DNA of 25,000 nucleotides from Dimorphilus gyrociliatus (Eukaryota; Annelida; Polychaeta; Dinophilidae), in the NCBI GenBank assembly GCA_904063045.1, contig CAJFCJ010000022.1, positions 769,896-794,895 on the forward strand, read 5' to 3'. The notes under the pieces were generated by a model. The model saw nothing but the letters and a program-made list of their open reading frames with translations. It did no database searches and was not told the DNA's origin. Below are positions 1 to 9,140 of this stretch, piece by piece (positions within the stretch are counted from its first letter, which is position 1; the number at the start of each line of letters is the position of its first letter). The position numbers and the translations under genes were made by a program.

Positions 1-30
1 ATTATCTGTTTCTTATAGAGAGGACACTGC

Positions 31-275
31 TTTTTTATCAATGATTTAACTGTTTTCTTATTCGTTTTCCATAACCTTAATGCAATAGTGAATCTTTCAA
101 ATGTTCTCAATCTTCCTGTTCAAACGAAATGGACATTTACCGCATAGTTTCTAACGGAATAACAGATAAAAAAGCAGTACACTGACGCTATTGAACTCTG
201 CACGTAGTAAAAGGTTTTATTCCACAAAGCCATAGATAATCTGTCAAAATCTTGGCGAGTTAAAAGGCAAAGTTG
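31..275. repeat. Left copy, distal anchors of the MMP-locus duplication
   Basis: TTTTATCAATGATT with its surroundings (31-82) matches 5084-5135. The stretch around 243-272 (TCAAAAT..GGCGAGTT) matches about 5220-5250. Between these anchors the two copies have diverged beyond eye alignment. Confidence 0.55.
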
Positions 276-660
276 GGAGGAGGGGGGAGCGGAAAAAAGG
301 AAAAGAGAAAAAAATTGGCGCGAAAGAAAAATCGAAGCATATGCAGGGAAAAGATCAAAATGAAACGGGCGGCGACTGTGAGAAATTGAAAAAAAAAGCC
401 TCGGCTCCAAAACGTTGCATTCTCTTACACTATATTTTATTTATCTATTGTAACTTGTATTTGCTTGATGTTTAAGTGGGGCGGAGCCTGGAGGATATTG
501 AAGATCGCAATACATTCTACAAATGTCACCATCTTGAATGGAAATCAATTAAAACGATCGCTAATTGTCAAACTGCCGGTAAAAGATCAAAGTGTTGAAG
601 AGCAAAGCGTTTTATATTAGATATTACAGAAAGATAGGTAGACTAATAGACTCTCGAATA

Positions 661-688
661 CTAAATAATCCCGCATGGGACTATTTAG
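661..688. other. Near-perfect 12-bp-stem palindrome
   Basis: CTAAATAATCCC (661-672) and GGGACTATTTAG (677-688) are inverted repeats around a GCAT loop with one mismatch. In a minus-strand transcript the mismatch becomes a G-U pair, so the stem would be complete. Confidence 0.7.
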
Positions 689-1289
689 CGCAACAGATCA
701 CAAACAGACGGAAAAGAAAGTGAAAATAATAAACATAAATACTTTAAAGTCAACCGTATCCTCTTCTTTCCCTTCCCTTCCCTTCCTCTCCCCTCCTTTT
801 TCCCTTTATCCGCATTAGTTACCAGCCCAACGCTAATTAGCCACTTCCCCCTTTAGAGGCTAGTCAGTGGACGACAGATCCTTTAACCTTACGAAGGAGG
901 GGTGACGAAAACGTTCTTGCGCGCGAGTAGTGGCATTTCTCTTTACTTCTTCCCTTTGCCCCCTTCTCCCCACCTCCCTCATTAATCTTGTAGTTGCCGA
1001 TTGCAATCACTCATCTTCTGCCTCAGCACTTTGTAGCTCACTTGTATTTAATCGCATTTCCTGAAATTATCTATATTCAAGCTAGTATTTAGGTTTGTTC
1101 ATGCTATCTTTGAACACAGATTACGTTGTTATGGAAGGAGCAAAATTTTGACATTTGTTTACGTTATTTTAATCTTTTCGTCTATCTAAAAGTCGATTTA
1201 TATTCAATAAAAAAGTGATAAAATTAAGAAAAGAAAACACAAAATTTAGTTGAGAGATAGAGAGAAGGAGAGAAGATATATATAAAGTA

Positions 1290-1315
1290 TAGAGAGAGAG
1301 AGAGAGAGAGAGAGA
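1290..1315. repeat. (GA)n microsatellite
   Basis: An uninterrupted AG dinucleotide run of about 12 units. Confidence 0.9.
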
Positions 1316-1642
1316 AAAGAGATGGGAGTAATAGCAGTAGTATTAGTATTTAATAATAATAGTAGTTTTAACCAGTAACTTGAAAACTTAAAGTAATAAT
1401 ATAAAGAGGTGGGTTTGGTTAATGGAGTAGGATGGGAAAGAAAACTCCTTTTCCAAGTCGGATTAACCCTTAAAAGCAAGTTAATAAGTCGATTACGGGT
1501 GGTACTTTGTTTATGTTCTAAGAGTTACCTCTAAGAGTTCGGTTGGCGGATGGAAAAGGGTGGAGGAGGGGATAAAGCGGTAATAAACATAAACAAATTT
1601 GAAAAGTGACAGCCGCTTTATGAAGCTTAAAAGCCTCTTTTT

Positions 1643-1725
1643 CTTTATAAGACTACTTAGGCCGATAATTGGCCGTAGATAACGCAGCCCGCAGGAAGCG
1701 ATATGAGATAAGGCGAGAGGCGAAC
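1643..1725. promoter_or_regulatory. Conserved noncoding block, left copy
   Basis: About 89% identical, ungapped, to 5461-5543, while the neighbouring duplicated sequence is roughly 75% identical or less. The core CTTAGGCCGATA..TTGGCCGTAGATA contains an imperfect palindrome around GGCC(N7)GGCC. There is no shared open frame of note. It could be an enhancer or structured RNA; function unknown. Confidence 0.5.
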
Positions 1726-1990
1726 GTTCGCCTTGGGCTTTATTTGTTGTTGCACGCATTTCTCCAATTAACGTGTCCGAATTTCATAGTAGAAACCGAT
1801 GATAATGTTTTATACACGTTTTCATCCTCGCTTTGATCCCACCTTTATCGTCGCTTCCTAATTTTAGAAAAGCGACACCTGCCGCTCCCTTAATGTTTTT
1901 CATTTTTTTATATACTACTATAATAATCTACATCAGTAACTAAGCTCTTCTACTACTCTATTTATCGCAATTGAACACCAACTTTCCCTT

Positions 1991-2001
1991 CAGCAGATGG
2001 C
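1991..2001 (+). promoter_or_regulatory. CTCF-like motif
   Basis: CAGCAGATGGC fits the bilaterian CTCF core pattern (CC)A-S-Y-AG-R-K-GGC. It has a counterpart at 5752-5762 in the duplicate. Confidence 0.4.
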
Positions 2002-2083
2002 ACCACAATCTTGCCTAATCTATAATCGCTATTTGATAGGAAACAATTCGTAACGGAAGCTGTTAATGTTTATAACAAGTTTA

Positions 2084-2128
2084 TTTCTATGTGAAATAAA
2101 TGGCGTGAAATTGTTTTCTACATAGAAA
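2084..2128. repeat. Short inverted repeat
   Basis: TTTCTATGT (2084-2092) and ACATAGAAA (2120-2128) are perfect 9-base inverted arms with a 27-base spacer. It lies immediately downstream of the MMP relic. Confidence 0.5.
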
Positions 2129-2171
2129 AATGAACTAGTAAATAGTCTTTACACGCCGTTTTCTTTCATTT

Positions 2172-2520
2172 TTATACTACCATTGAACAGTTGAAGGAAT
2201 TCTTTTGGGAAACCGGCTGGAAAGCCACACACTTGACTGTTCTATAATAGTCTTTAGATTCAAAAAAGTCCGTATGGCCATCGGGGACGATCAAGGCGGT
2301 CTCTAAATTGTCTACAATACCTATAGGAACTTCCAATAAATCTTTGATATAAATCAAAATCTACTCGATTAGATTCGTATCAGTAATATTTCTTTCCTCC
2401 CGTAAAATACACCACGTCTTCTGTAGAGGCTGCAAAGGATGACCAAGTCGGCTTTTGTAGTAAACATTAAACTCTTGACTCGTGTTGAAGACGCCAAAAA
2501 TTCCCTATCAAAATCGACAA
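2172..2520 (-). pseudogene. Decayed MMP hemopexin-domain remnant
   Basis: Read on the minus strand, this stretch aligns by eye with the hemopexin domain of the intact MMP gene (about 6485-6810). At 2172-2357 the residues DFFESKDYYR match FFNSQDYYR of the intact copy. Upstream, VVYFTGGKKYY matches MVYFTKGNEYY, and IFGV matches FYGV. The copy is broken by frameshifts and by a TGA at 2380-2382 where the intact gene has CGA (Arg, 6725-6727). The catalytic and propeptide regions are absent: only about 300 bases separate this remnant from the sequence matching the intact gene's 5' flank (2815-2850). I infer a dead tandem duplicate. Confidence 0.75.
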
Positions 2521-2626
2521 TACATTTCCTTGTTGTATCTATATTATACTTTTCAAGAAAATGAAATATTCTTCTACTAGATTGTTTATTTAATATTTAC
2601 AAACAACTTTCCATTTACAAATTGAG

Positions 2627-2790
2627 CTAATCGTATTCGTAACCCTTAACTGATGCTAACTCTCCAACAATTGTGTCTTTAACCTCGATGATCCGTCCTC
2701 TGGGCCGACAGTTTTCACGCTTATACTTAAAGAAGACAACTGGACGAACGACGGATGCGGAAGAAAATTTTATAAATTTCAAGTAAATCG
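2627..2790 (-). other. Unexplained open segment with cysteine, weakly PDGF/VEGF-like
   Basis: A minus-strand frame open from about 2790 to a TAG at 2627-2629 has no ATG. A pyrimidine-rich tract ending CAG and a possible GTTAAG donor could bound an exon. The residues FFKYKRENCRPRGRIIEV...VGEL resemble the first strand of a PDGF/VEGF cystine-knot domain (aromatic, then CRP, then hydrophobic pair). The cysteine-rich continuation is not found nearby. It could be chance or a relic. Confidence 0.2.
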
Positions 2791-3049
2791 TTTTGAAATC
2801 TCACCACCTACCTGTTCACGCAACTAGAATTGGCCCTAAACCCTATTTATTTATATAGAATGGCGTAACGGAATAAGGGATATTCGCAACGAAATTGAAC
2901 CCTTCATAGGTCATAGGTCATAAAAGCTGTAAAATATTGTCCAATTGTCTTTTATTTCTAATAAAACTTGCATACAAAGCATTTTCTATGACAAAACTCA
3001 GGCAGGCTGACTTCGAGTAAACATATGTTTTTTTTTCAAATGTCCACAT

Positions 3050-3052
<3 letters not shown>

Positions 3053-3093
<41 letters not shown>

Positions 3094-3101
3094 TATATAT
3101 A
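3053..3101. repeat. (TA)n microsatellite
   Basis: A long TA dinucleotide run with one G interruption near 3091. Confidence 0.9.
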
Positions 3102-3840
3102 TTACTAATATATATGACTATATGATGATCTTGCAGAATAAAAGATCATTCCCAATGAATACTATCATTCTTATTGGCCTTTAAACTATCTATCTTCACT
3201 CTTTCCTTTTCTCTTTCCTTCTTTATTTACACTATCATCCACTGTACCATTTTCTATTCTACTTTAGATAGCCGTATCCGCTGCGTCTATATCTATGCCT
3301 TTGTATCTGTCACACCTCCGTCTACCTCTTTCTTACAACTTCCAGTCCTTCTTTGCCCCTTACTAATTACTATTACAACAATGTTACATCTTTCAAAGAA
3401 AAGATCATCACTGAAAGAAGGGAAGACAAGTGGCAAAAATGAACGATACATAGTTTATACAATATTTGCTGTTCATACTATATATATATATAACAAATTT
3501 GAAATTGTCTTGAATGTTTACTTTGATTATATTTCGAGTTCAACAATTTTTTGGCCTATGTTCAAGTATTTTTAAGAGCAAAAGAGTGCGGTTGCAGAAT
3601 CAACTTTACCCATAGTTGACTCTAGTAAAGCTTCTATTAGTCAGAATACAATGGAACATTAAAAACACCAATTAAATTTTATTCGCTTCTAAGAAATTCC
3701 GTCATTTGAAAGATAAAAGCAGAAAATTTTCAATTTTCAATGTATAGAGCGACACCTAGGAAATTGTCCGCTAATCAACTTTGCGAATCATTCTCATTGT
3801 ATCGTTGCGTTCATTTCTTGGCTGCTTTTGGAATAGGTTT
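3102..3840. other. Gene-free stretch, left duplicate
   Basis: Only low-complexity Ser/Phe-rich open frames occur, with no recognisable domain. A second TA run lies near 3479-3491. Nothing further is seen. Confidence 0.5.
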
Positions 3841-4030
3841 AGGTGAAAAGAAATGCTGATCCAAACTCAATAATTAGTGTGTAGGCTCATATCTTTAACC
3901 CCTAACTAGTGTATTCGTTTATTCGCCCCTCTCTTTCTTTCGTCCAACTATGCTGTGAACTACTATTTGTTATTTAATACAATTTTTCATTTCTGTCCGT
4001 CATTACCACCAGATGGCCCCCTGGTAAAGG
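3840..4030. repeat. Left copy of duplicated block upstream of the MMP gene
   Basis: ATCCAAACTCAATAA..GTGTAGG (about 3860-3890) matches ACCCAAACTCAATTT..GTGTATAG (8990-9015). The similarity continues to the CTCF-like site at 4006. Counterpart 8970-9140. Confidence 0.7.
4006..4017 (+). promoter_or_regulatory. CTCF-like motif
   Basis: CCACCAGATGGC followed by CCCC, the best match of the four to the CTCF core. It sits between the MMP relic and the distal part of the left copy. Confidence 0.45.
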
Positions 4031-4399
4031 AAACTCTTTCGAAATAGCTAACAAACTAGCACACACTTATTCTCTCATTGTCATGTTCTTGGTCGATATT
4101 CAGAAAAGCGGATGGACTCTCTATATCACTAAGACACGAACGTTTCCTTGCTGCGTCTTCGACATTCATTGCAGAAAAGCATATTTTCACCCTAAGCTAG
4201 TTCTTTACACGTATTTACGTAATCTTATGCGTTTCTAATGAACTCTTAATGGACAACGTACTGGACAAGGCCGGTACGATCAATCGGGGAAGGAGTGGAC
4301 AAAATAGATAAGCAGAGACGAGTGAACAAAGTTGTTAAAAGAAGATAAAAGACGATCGGCAAGAGATTTGAAAAATCGTTTACCTCCTTAACCGTTCTT

Positions 4400-4648
4400 T
4401 TATTTTACTCTATTCGGTATTTTGCTCCTAGTAGCCTTCTCCCACGCCATAAACTCATTTATAGGCCTTTCCACGTACGTTCGCCTCTTATCGACGTTCC
4501 TTATCGTCGTGGGCGTCAGCATATATTGGTTTCTGTCGAATGTCTTTAATTTTTTGACCAGAGCAGTCAGCGACACTGAAATTGTTTTTATCAGTCTCAG
4601 TATAACATTGGACGGTAAGTCTATATTTCGGTATAAAAGATAAATCAA
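4400..4648 (-). other. HMG-box-like (SOX-type) fragment
   Basis: An 82-codon minus-strand frame ends with ERPINEFMAWEKATRSKI and then a stop. SOX HMG boxes begin RPMNAFMVW followed by a basic helix, so RP-x-N-x-FM-x-W is matched at the right spacing. The rest of the box (NP..H..EISK.LG..WK) is not found in the 300 bases downstream. It may be a broken first half, an exon ending at the GT in the last codons, or coincidence. Confidence 0.25.
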
Positions 4649-5083
4649 ATTGTCGATAAAAGCCTATTGAAATGTAGATAAAGAAGTGAGCAATTTTTAG
4701 ATATTTGTCTAATATATCCGGCCGCTGGAGGACGATTGTAAATACAGTCGGAGAGTGCTATCAACGATTGGAAGAACTTGTCTGAAATTTCAACGAATCA
4801 GCAGTCTCTAATATGGCCTCTTTTGATGGGGTGTTGGGCGGAGATAGGGCGCGCACAATAGCAAGCTTTTTGGATATTTTTAAGAAAGAGAGAGAGAGAG
4901 AGAGAAATCATAGGATTCTTTGATACTTTTCCTGATTTCTTTGAAACATTCTTTCGATTGTCGACACAACTTTTTGGATAAAAACAAAACATTTATTTCC
5001 CTTTTGCTGGACATTATTGGACACGTCTCTTGTCTAATTTATTGTATTACTTTTGTCTAGGTCTATCATTACCTTTGTTCACA
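4649..5083. other. Gene-free stretch with (GA)n
   Basis: Contains a GA run near 4888-4907. No coding or RNA signal is seen. It separates the two duplicate copies. Confidence 0.5.
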
Positions 5084-5460
5084 TGTTTTTATCAATGATT
5101 TTGACGTTTTAATATTCATTTTTCATTAAGTAACGCAACTTTTAAGCGTCTTCAGTTTTCCATCATCAAAGGAATTTGACGATAAGGCTCTATCCAAAAA
5201 AGTTGCGAGTGCATAATTAATCAAAATCGCGGCGAGTTTAGAAGCGAAAGAAGCAGGTGAGGGAAATCAGAAAATCATTAGTAAAAGAGTGCATCCCCTC
5301 CCTATGTCTCACTAAACCTTAAAGGCAACTCGATCAGGCGGCGATGAGACTATATTTTGATAGAACTAAACCTCTAAGAGTTCGACGGGTAGGTGGAAAA
5401 GAGTGAAGTAGGGATTAAACATAAACAAATGTATTTTATGTGGCTTAGAAACCGCTCTTT

Positions 5461-5543
5461 CTTTCTAAGACTGCTTAGGCCGATAGTTGGCCGTAGATAG
5501 AGCAGCCCGCAGGAAGTGATACGAGATAAGGAGAGAGACGAAC
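5461..5543. promoter_or_regulatory. Conserved noncoding block, right copy
   Basis: Counterpart of 1643-1725, next to the 3' side of the intact MMP gene. Nine substitutions, no gaps. Confidence 0.5.
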
Positions 5544-5751
5544 ACTTACTCTTGGGCCTTTTTTGTTGGTGTAGGCATTTTCTCTAACGATAATGTTTTA
5601 TAAGCATTTTTATCCCGGCTCTGATCGCACATTTATTGTCGTTTCTTCATTGACATCTGCTGCCACCCAGTTCTTTTCCGTCTCCATCTATTATTACAAT
5701 AAGCAGCGTCAGCAGCTTTTCTCTCTTAATATTCCATTTATAACTTTCATT

Positions 5752-5762
5752 CAACAGATGGC
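5752..5762 (+). promoter_or_regulatory. CTCF-like motif
   Basis: CAACAGATGGC, at the matching place in the right copy; the core AGATGGC is kept while flanks differ. Confidence 0.35.
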
Positions 5763-5775
5763 ACTACTCGCCATA

Positions 5776-6271
5776 TTTTACGATTTATTTAGTTTAGAAA
5801 CAGAAGTTTCTTTTGTCTGAATTCTAGAGAGAATACTTGAATGAAAGTTGAATAAAGCGTATAGCTAATGAAATTATGAAAAAACCTATTATCTGCCTAA
5901 TGGTTTAAAAAAAAAAAAAAAAAAAAAGTGAATAAATTTTTTTTTAAAAAAAAAAATTTTATTATCTTTTTATTAAATTAATTTTATTACAAAAGAAATT
6001 AATGTTTTAGAAAAAATTTATTCAATAAAATCAACTTTTTCTTAATAAATCACAGATTCCTTTCTTTATTTTTTGTTCTTTTCTTAGCATTTGATCTATC
6101 TCTCTCTCTGTCGAGTTTGTTTGCTTATTGTGTGCACCGGGAAAGCATCCAAAATCATTTAGTATAAAAACGAATAAAACAATTAAAAAAAATCATAAAA
6201 ATTAATCAAATCAGACAAAATCAAAATAAAAAACAGAAATAGAGACAATTTGTAATCAATTAATTAAATTG
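5776..6271. other. MMP 3' flank, A/T-rich
   Basis: Poly-A runs (about 5909-5928, 5947-5956) and AT-rich DNA. Minus-strand AATAAA poly(A) signals are possible at 6065-6070 and 6017-6022, about 200-250 bases past the MMP stop. Confidence 0.5.
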
Positions 6272-8206
6272 TCAATTGAAGATTAACTTCTGAACGGCCA
6301 TTTGACTTAATAGCAGTGCTACGGTCACCAACAGCGGATTAGAGTGTACATTTATTGACGATGATTGGAATGGAGACTTTCTCTCGTACACCAATCGCGT
6401 ACTCTCTCTATTTCTCTTCAACTTTTCGGGATCGAATACTTTTGGCTCTGCCAATTCGCCAGTTCTCTTGCCTCCGTTCCCGATATTCGGCTTCCTACTA
6501 TTGTCGCCAACCTTCGGGCAGCCGAAATACTCTTGGAGGAAATTTTTTGGATAATCATCAAAGACTGCAGCATTGAAATCGTCTATTCTATAATAATCTT
6601 GAGAATTGAAAAAGTACGTATAGCCATTGGAGAAGAGGGCGGCACCGTCAAGAGAATAGGGTGCTCCTAAGAAATTGTTAAGAGATTGGGGGAAAAGCGA
6701 ATCGTCTACTCCGTAGAAATCGTATCGATAGTATTCGTTGCCTTTCGTAAAATATACCATGTAATTGCCAGAGTAGACGAAAGCCGAATCAATATCGTTA
6801 GGAACGCCATAAAATCCATCCTCGTTAATCTTTCCCGGACTAGGAGCTAATAAATTTCTATGCTTGTCGTAAACCCAGAAAGTGTCACCTTTGATGATAT
6901 AAGAACGATCGCCGAGATAGAGAGCGGCGTTCACGTTGCTGGGTGCCGAGTAGAATTCTTCACTTATCAACTTTGGGTAGCCTTCCACAAGATGACTACC
7001 CGTTATAGGCGTTTCGTCCAATTTATAGACAAGATCATTGGCAAACACGTACAAATGATTATCGTATGTTCCCATAATTGCGTCAAATTTCTTCATCTTA
7101 CAAGCCTCGTCAACTGCTGTTTGTGTAGTTATCGCCCCTACACTGCTTCCTACTGTTGAAATTTCAGCGGTGGACCTTGTCGATGGTACAGTTGCTGTTG
7201 TCGTTGCTGTTGTTGTTGTTGTTGCTGATGCTGATGCTGCCGTTGTTGTTCTTGTTGTTGCAGCCGCAGTTGTAGACGATGTCTCTTTAACCTCGGTTGT
7301 TACTCTTTCAGATGTTGTTGGCTTCGACTCTGTCGTCGATGTTGTTATTGCTGGTCTTGGACCGTACAGATCTTGAATACCGTCCTTGTCGTCCTGATGT
7401 AAAGCGAAAGTTGGCCTATATTCGAAGAAGGGTGTCATTACCGCTTCCGGTATTGTTGAATGATGCAAGCCAAGGGCGTGGCCAATTTCGTGAACAGCAA
7501 CTTGTAAAAGATTTGATCCTTTAGTAAGTGTAAATTTTACAGCGTCATTAAAATGAATTTCTCCTTCCAAATCGGAAGCGGGATAGAATGCGTGAGCGAG
7601 AATAGAACCTTTTGTATCGAATGGAAATGTATCGCCATGTTTACCAGTAGCGAATTTAATACGGAGGTCGGCGTTGAATGAGACTCTTTCAAAGGTCAGC
7701 GATGAATGTTCAGACCATATATTCAAAGCTGTTATGAATACTCTTTCTGTTTCCTCTATTGAAACATCGTTGGTATATGCTGTAATTGTATAAGTTAAAT
7801 GCGTCTTTTCCCACGAAAAAAAGTGAGTAGCGTAACGCTTTCGTCTCGAGTCGACAGTTAAGGATGACGACGGTGTTCTGTCGGGATTACCGCATCGAGG
7901 CTGTTTCATCTTCTTGATTGTTTCGTCGTTCAATTCGCCAGTCTCCTCTAGTCCAGCCAGTTTTTGTAGGTATCGAATTGAATTCTGAAATTCCTCGGTG
8001 GTGGTTGGGTCTATTCGAGAACTGCCGTCGGCGTGTCTGGGTTTAATGTAGCCTTCGTACGTTTGAAGATATTTCTCGGCAAAGAGAATGTCATCCGTGC
8101 CGATAGATTTGGCATTGGCAATCGAAGAAGGGGACGGGAAGATAAACAAACAGCAGAGAAGAAAAATCCGAAAAGTAATTGATAGGAAAAGTTTAAAGCA
8201 AATCAT
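6272..8206 (-). CDS. Matrix metalloproteinase, secreted/probably membrane-anchored, single exon
   Basis: Zinc endopeptidase that would cleave extracellular matrix and cell-surface proteins. The 644-residue frame starts at the ATG at 8206; the frame is open for 19 codons further up, but only from a GTG. Seen in order: hydrophobic signal peptide (1-30); propeptide with the cysteine switch PRCGNPD (103-109); furin site RRKR (121-124); catalytic domain with the structural-zinc residues H190, D192, H205 and H218; HEIGHALGLHH (239-249); and a Met-turn methionine at 257. A Thr/Ala-rich mucin-like linker (about 285-363) follows. Then comes a four-bladed hemopexin domain bounded by C369 and C563, a basic stretch, and a hydrophobic C-terminal tail (623-644) that suggests GPI or membrane anchoring. 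All catalytic residues are present and no intron is needed, which is unusual for an animal MMP. A decayed paralogue lies at 2172-2520. The subfamily is not assigned. Confidence 0.95.
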   Translation of the reverse strand: MICFKLFLSITFRIFLLCCLFIFPSPSSIANAKSIGTDDILFAEKYLQTYEGYIKPRHADGSSRIDPTTTEEFQNSIRYLQKLAGLEETGELNDETIKKMKQPRCGNPDRTPSSSLTVDSRRKRYATHFFSWEKTHLTYTITAYTNDVSIEETERVFITALNIWSEHSSLTFERVSFNADLRIKFATGKHGDTFPFDTKGSILAHAFYPASDLEGEIHFNDAVKFTLTKGSNLLQVAVHEIGHALGLHHSTIPEAVMTPFFEYRPTFALHQDDKDGIQDLYGPRPAITTSTTESKPTTSERVTTEVKETSSTTAAATTRTTTAASASATTTTTATTTATVPSTRSTAEISTVGSSVGAITTQTAVDEACKMKKFDAIMGTYDNHLYVFANDLVYKLDETPITGSHLVEGYPKLISEEFYSAPSNVNAALYLGDRSYIIKGDTFWVYDKHRNLLAPSPGKINEDGFYGVPNDIDSAFVYSGNYMVYFTKGNEYYRYDFYGVDDSLFPQSLNNFLGAPYSLDGAALFSNGYTYFFNSQDYYRIDDFNAAVFDDYPKNFLQEYFGCPKVGDNSRKPNIGNGGKRTGELAEPKVFDPEKLKRNRESTRLVYERKSPFQSSSINVHSNPLLVTVALLLSQMAVQKLIFN

Positions 8207-8263
8207 ATCGACAAGCGTATTTCTCCAACTTGAATAGCTAACTGCTGAAATCAGCTGTAACAC

Positions 8264-8360
8264 GGCCTTTTATTTGTTCGAGTACAGTTCAGCACTTTCA
8301 AGATAAACAACCCCCACCGTCTATCACGGAACTACAATTGGCCCTAACCCTTTTCTTCAG
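8264..8360 (-). promoter_or_regulatory. MMP 5' flank / probable promoter
   Basis: On the minus strand AAATAAAAGGCC (8264-8275) is a TATA-like element about 60-70 bases before the chosen ATG. Further up, TTAGGGCCAATT.TAGTT.CGTGA (about 8325-8350) is shared with 2815-2840 in the duplicate, marking the old 5' flank there. Confidence 0.4.
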
Positions 8361-8969
8361 TAACAATCAATGTCGTATTGTATAATAATATTGAACTTCC
8401 GTTCGGTGACAGTGTGTAAAAGATATGTAAAACTCGCCCTTTTTTCCGCTGGCCACACGTTCAAGCGGATTGAACTATTGATACGTAATATATCATAATA
8501 TCTTTTGATATTAGGCTTACAAAGTCTCTTGTTACCAATAAATTGCAATCGCGTCAAAGAATCGTCTGGCTTGGCTATTTTATTCTTAAAAAATGGCAAT
8601 AAATAAATATTTATTTCTATAGAAAGACGTAAAAGGATGATTACAATATATCGTTTATTTATATCCGATTTATTGTTTCCTCTCTTTTACCTTATATGGC
8701 AGTGGAGTTTCTTTTGTCAGCGTCTGTGTTTCACCTTCCTTCCTTCCTTCCTCCCCTTCCCTCCTCCCCCCTGCCTGCCCGCTCTCCTAACTGCTCTCTC
8801 TCTCTCTCTCGCTACCTACAGTCGCTACTATCTTGTCGTTAGAATGAAAAGTGGAGACAAGATATTTTGCTAGAAAATCCCTGAAAAAGAAATTGAAAAG
8901 TTTTGAATTGTCTCGTATATTGACTTTAGTCAAATTTCGAGTACAAATATTTTCGAGTTGTGTTTGGCC
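8361..8969. other. Gene-free intergenic stretch
   Basis: C/T-rich tract with a CT microsatellite (about 8740-8811). Short open frames here are low complexity; nothing else is seen. Confidence 0.5.
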
Positions 8970-9140
8970 TCTATACGAAAAAAATATTGACCCAAACTCA
9001 ATTTTTTGTGTATAGTTTGACCTCATCAACACTGCACTCGTATGTGTGTTCATTGTTTTATTCTCCTCTTTTTCACTAGCTACACTACGAACTCAGCATT
9101 TGATATTTTCTACATTTCTACTGCACACTAGATGGCGGGA
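8970..9140. repeat. Right copy of duplicated block upstream of the MMP gene
   Basis: Counterpart of 3840-4030 in the same orientation. It also forms the region upstream of the SLC6 gene, so the duplication ended close to the SLC6 promoter. Confidence 0.7.
9124..9136 (+). promoter_or_regulatory. CTCF-like motif
   Basis: CACACTAGATGGC followed by GGG, at the position matching 4006-4017 in the duplicate. It lies between the MMP and SLC6 genes. Confidence 0.45.

Larger units (their letters stand above)
276..1490. other. Gene-free AT-rich stretch inside the left duplicate
   Basis: No coding pattern is seen. It holds a 28-base palindrome (661-688), a C/T-rich tract (760-810) and a GA microsatellite (about 1290-1315). 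The right copy lacks most of this length, so either insertion here or deletion there is implied. Confidence 0.6.
1522..2010. repeat. Left copy of duplicated block downstream of the MMP gene
   Basis: This block is colinear with 5365-5775. Anchors are CCTCTAAGAGTTCG, AACATAAACAAAT, an 83-base block at 1643-1725 that matches 5461-5543 at 74 of 83 positions without gaps, GATAATGTTTTATA (1799) and an AGATGGC element. No coding pattern is seen. Confidence 0.8.
5365..5775. repeat. Right copy of duplicated block downstream of the MMP gene
   Basis: Counterpart of 1522-2010, with the same order of anchors and no inversion. It lies about 0.5 kb beyond the stop codon of the intact MMP gene. Confidence 0.8.

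Noticed and set aside
3174-3575. 133-codon plus-strand open frame
   Set aside because: It is Ser/Phe/Ile-rich low complexity, spans a TA microsatellite, has no domain resemblance, and the duplicate copy has no equivalent.
7170-7376. Val/Asp-rich plus-strand frame
   Set aside because: It is the shadow of the Thr-rich linker of the MMP gene, which is confirmed on the minus strand.
8206-8263. Upstream extension of the MMP protein by 19 residues
   Set aside because: The extension begins with GTG and precedes the signal peptide; the ATG at 8206 gives a normal signal sequence.
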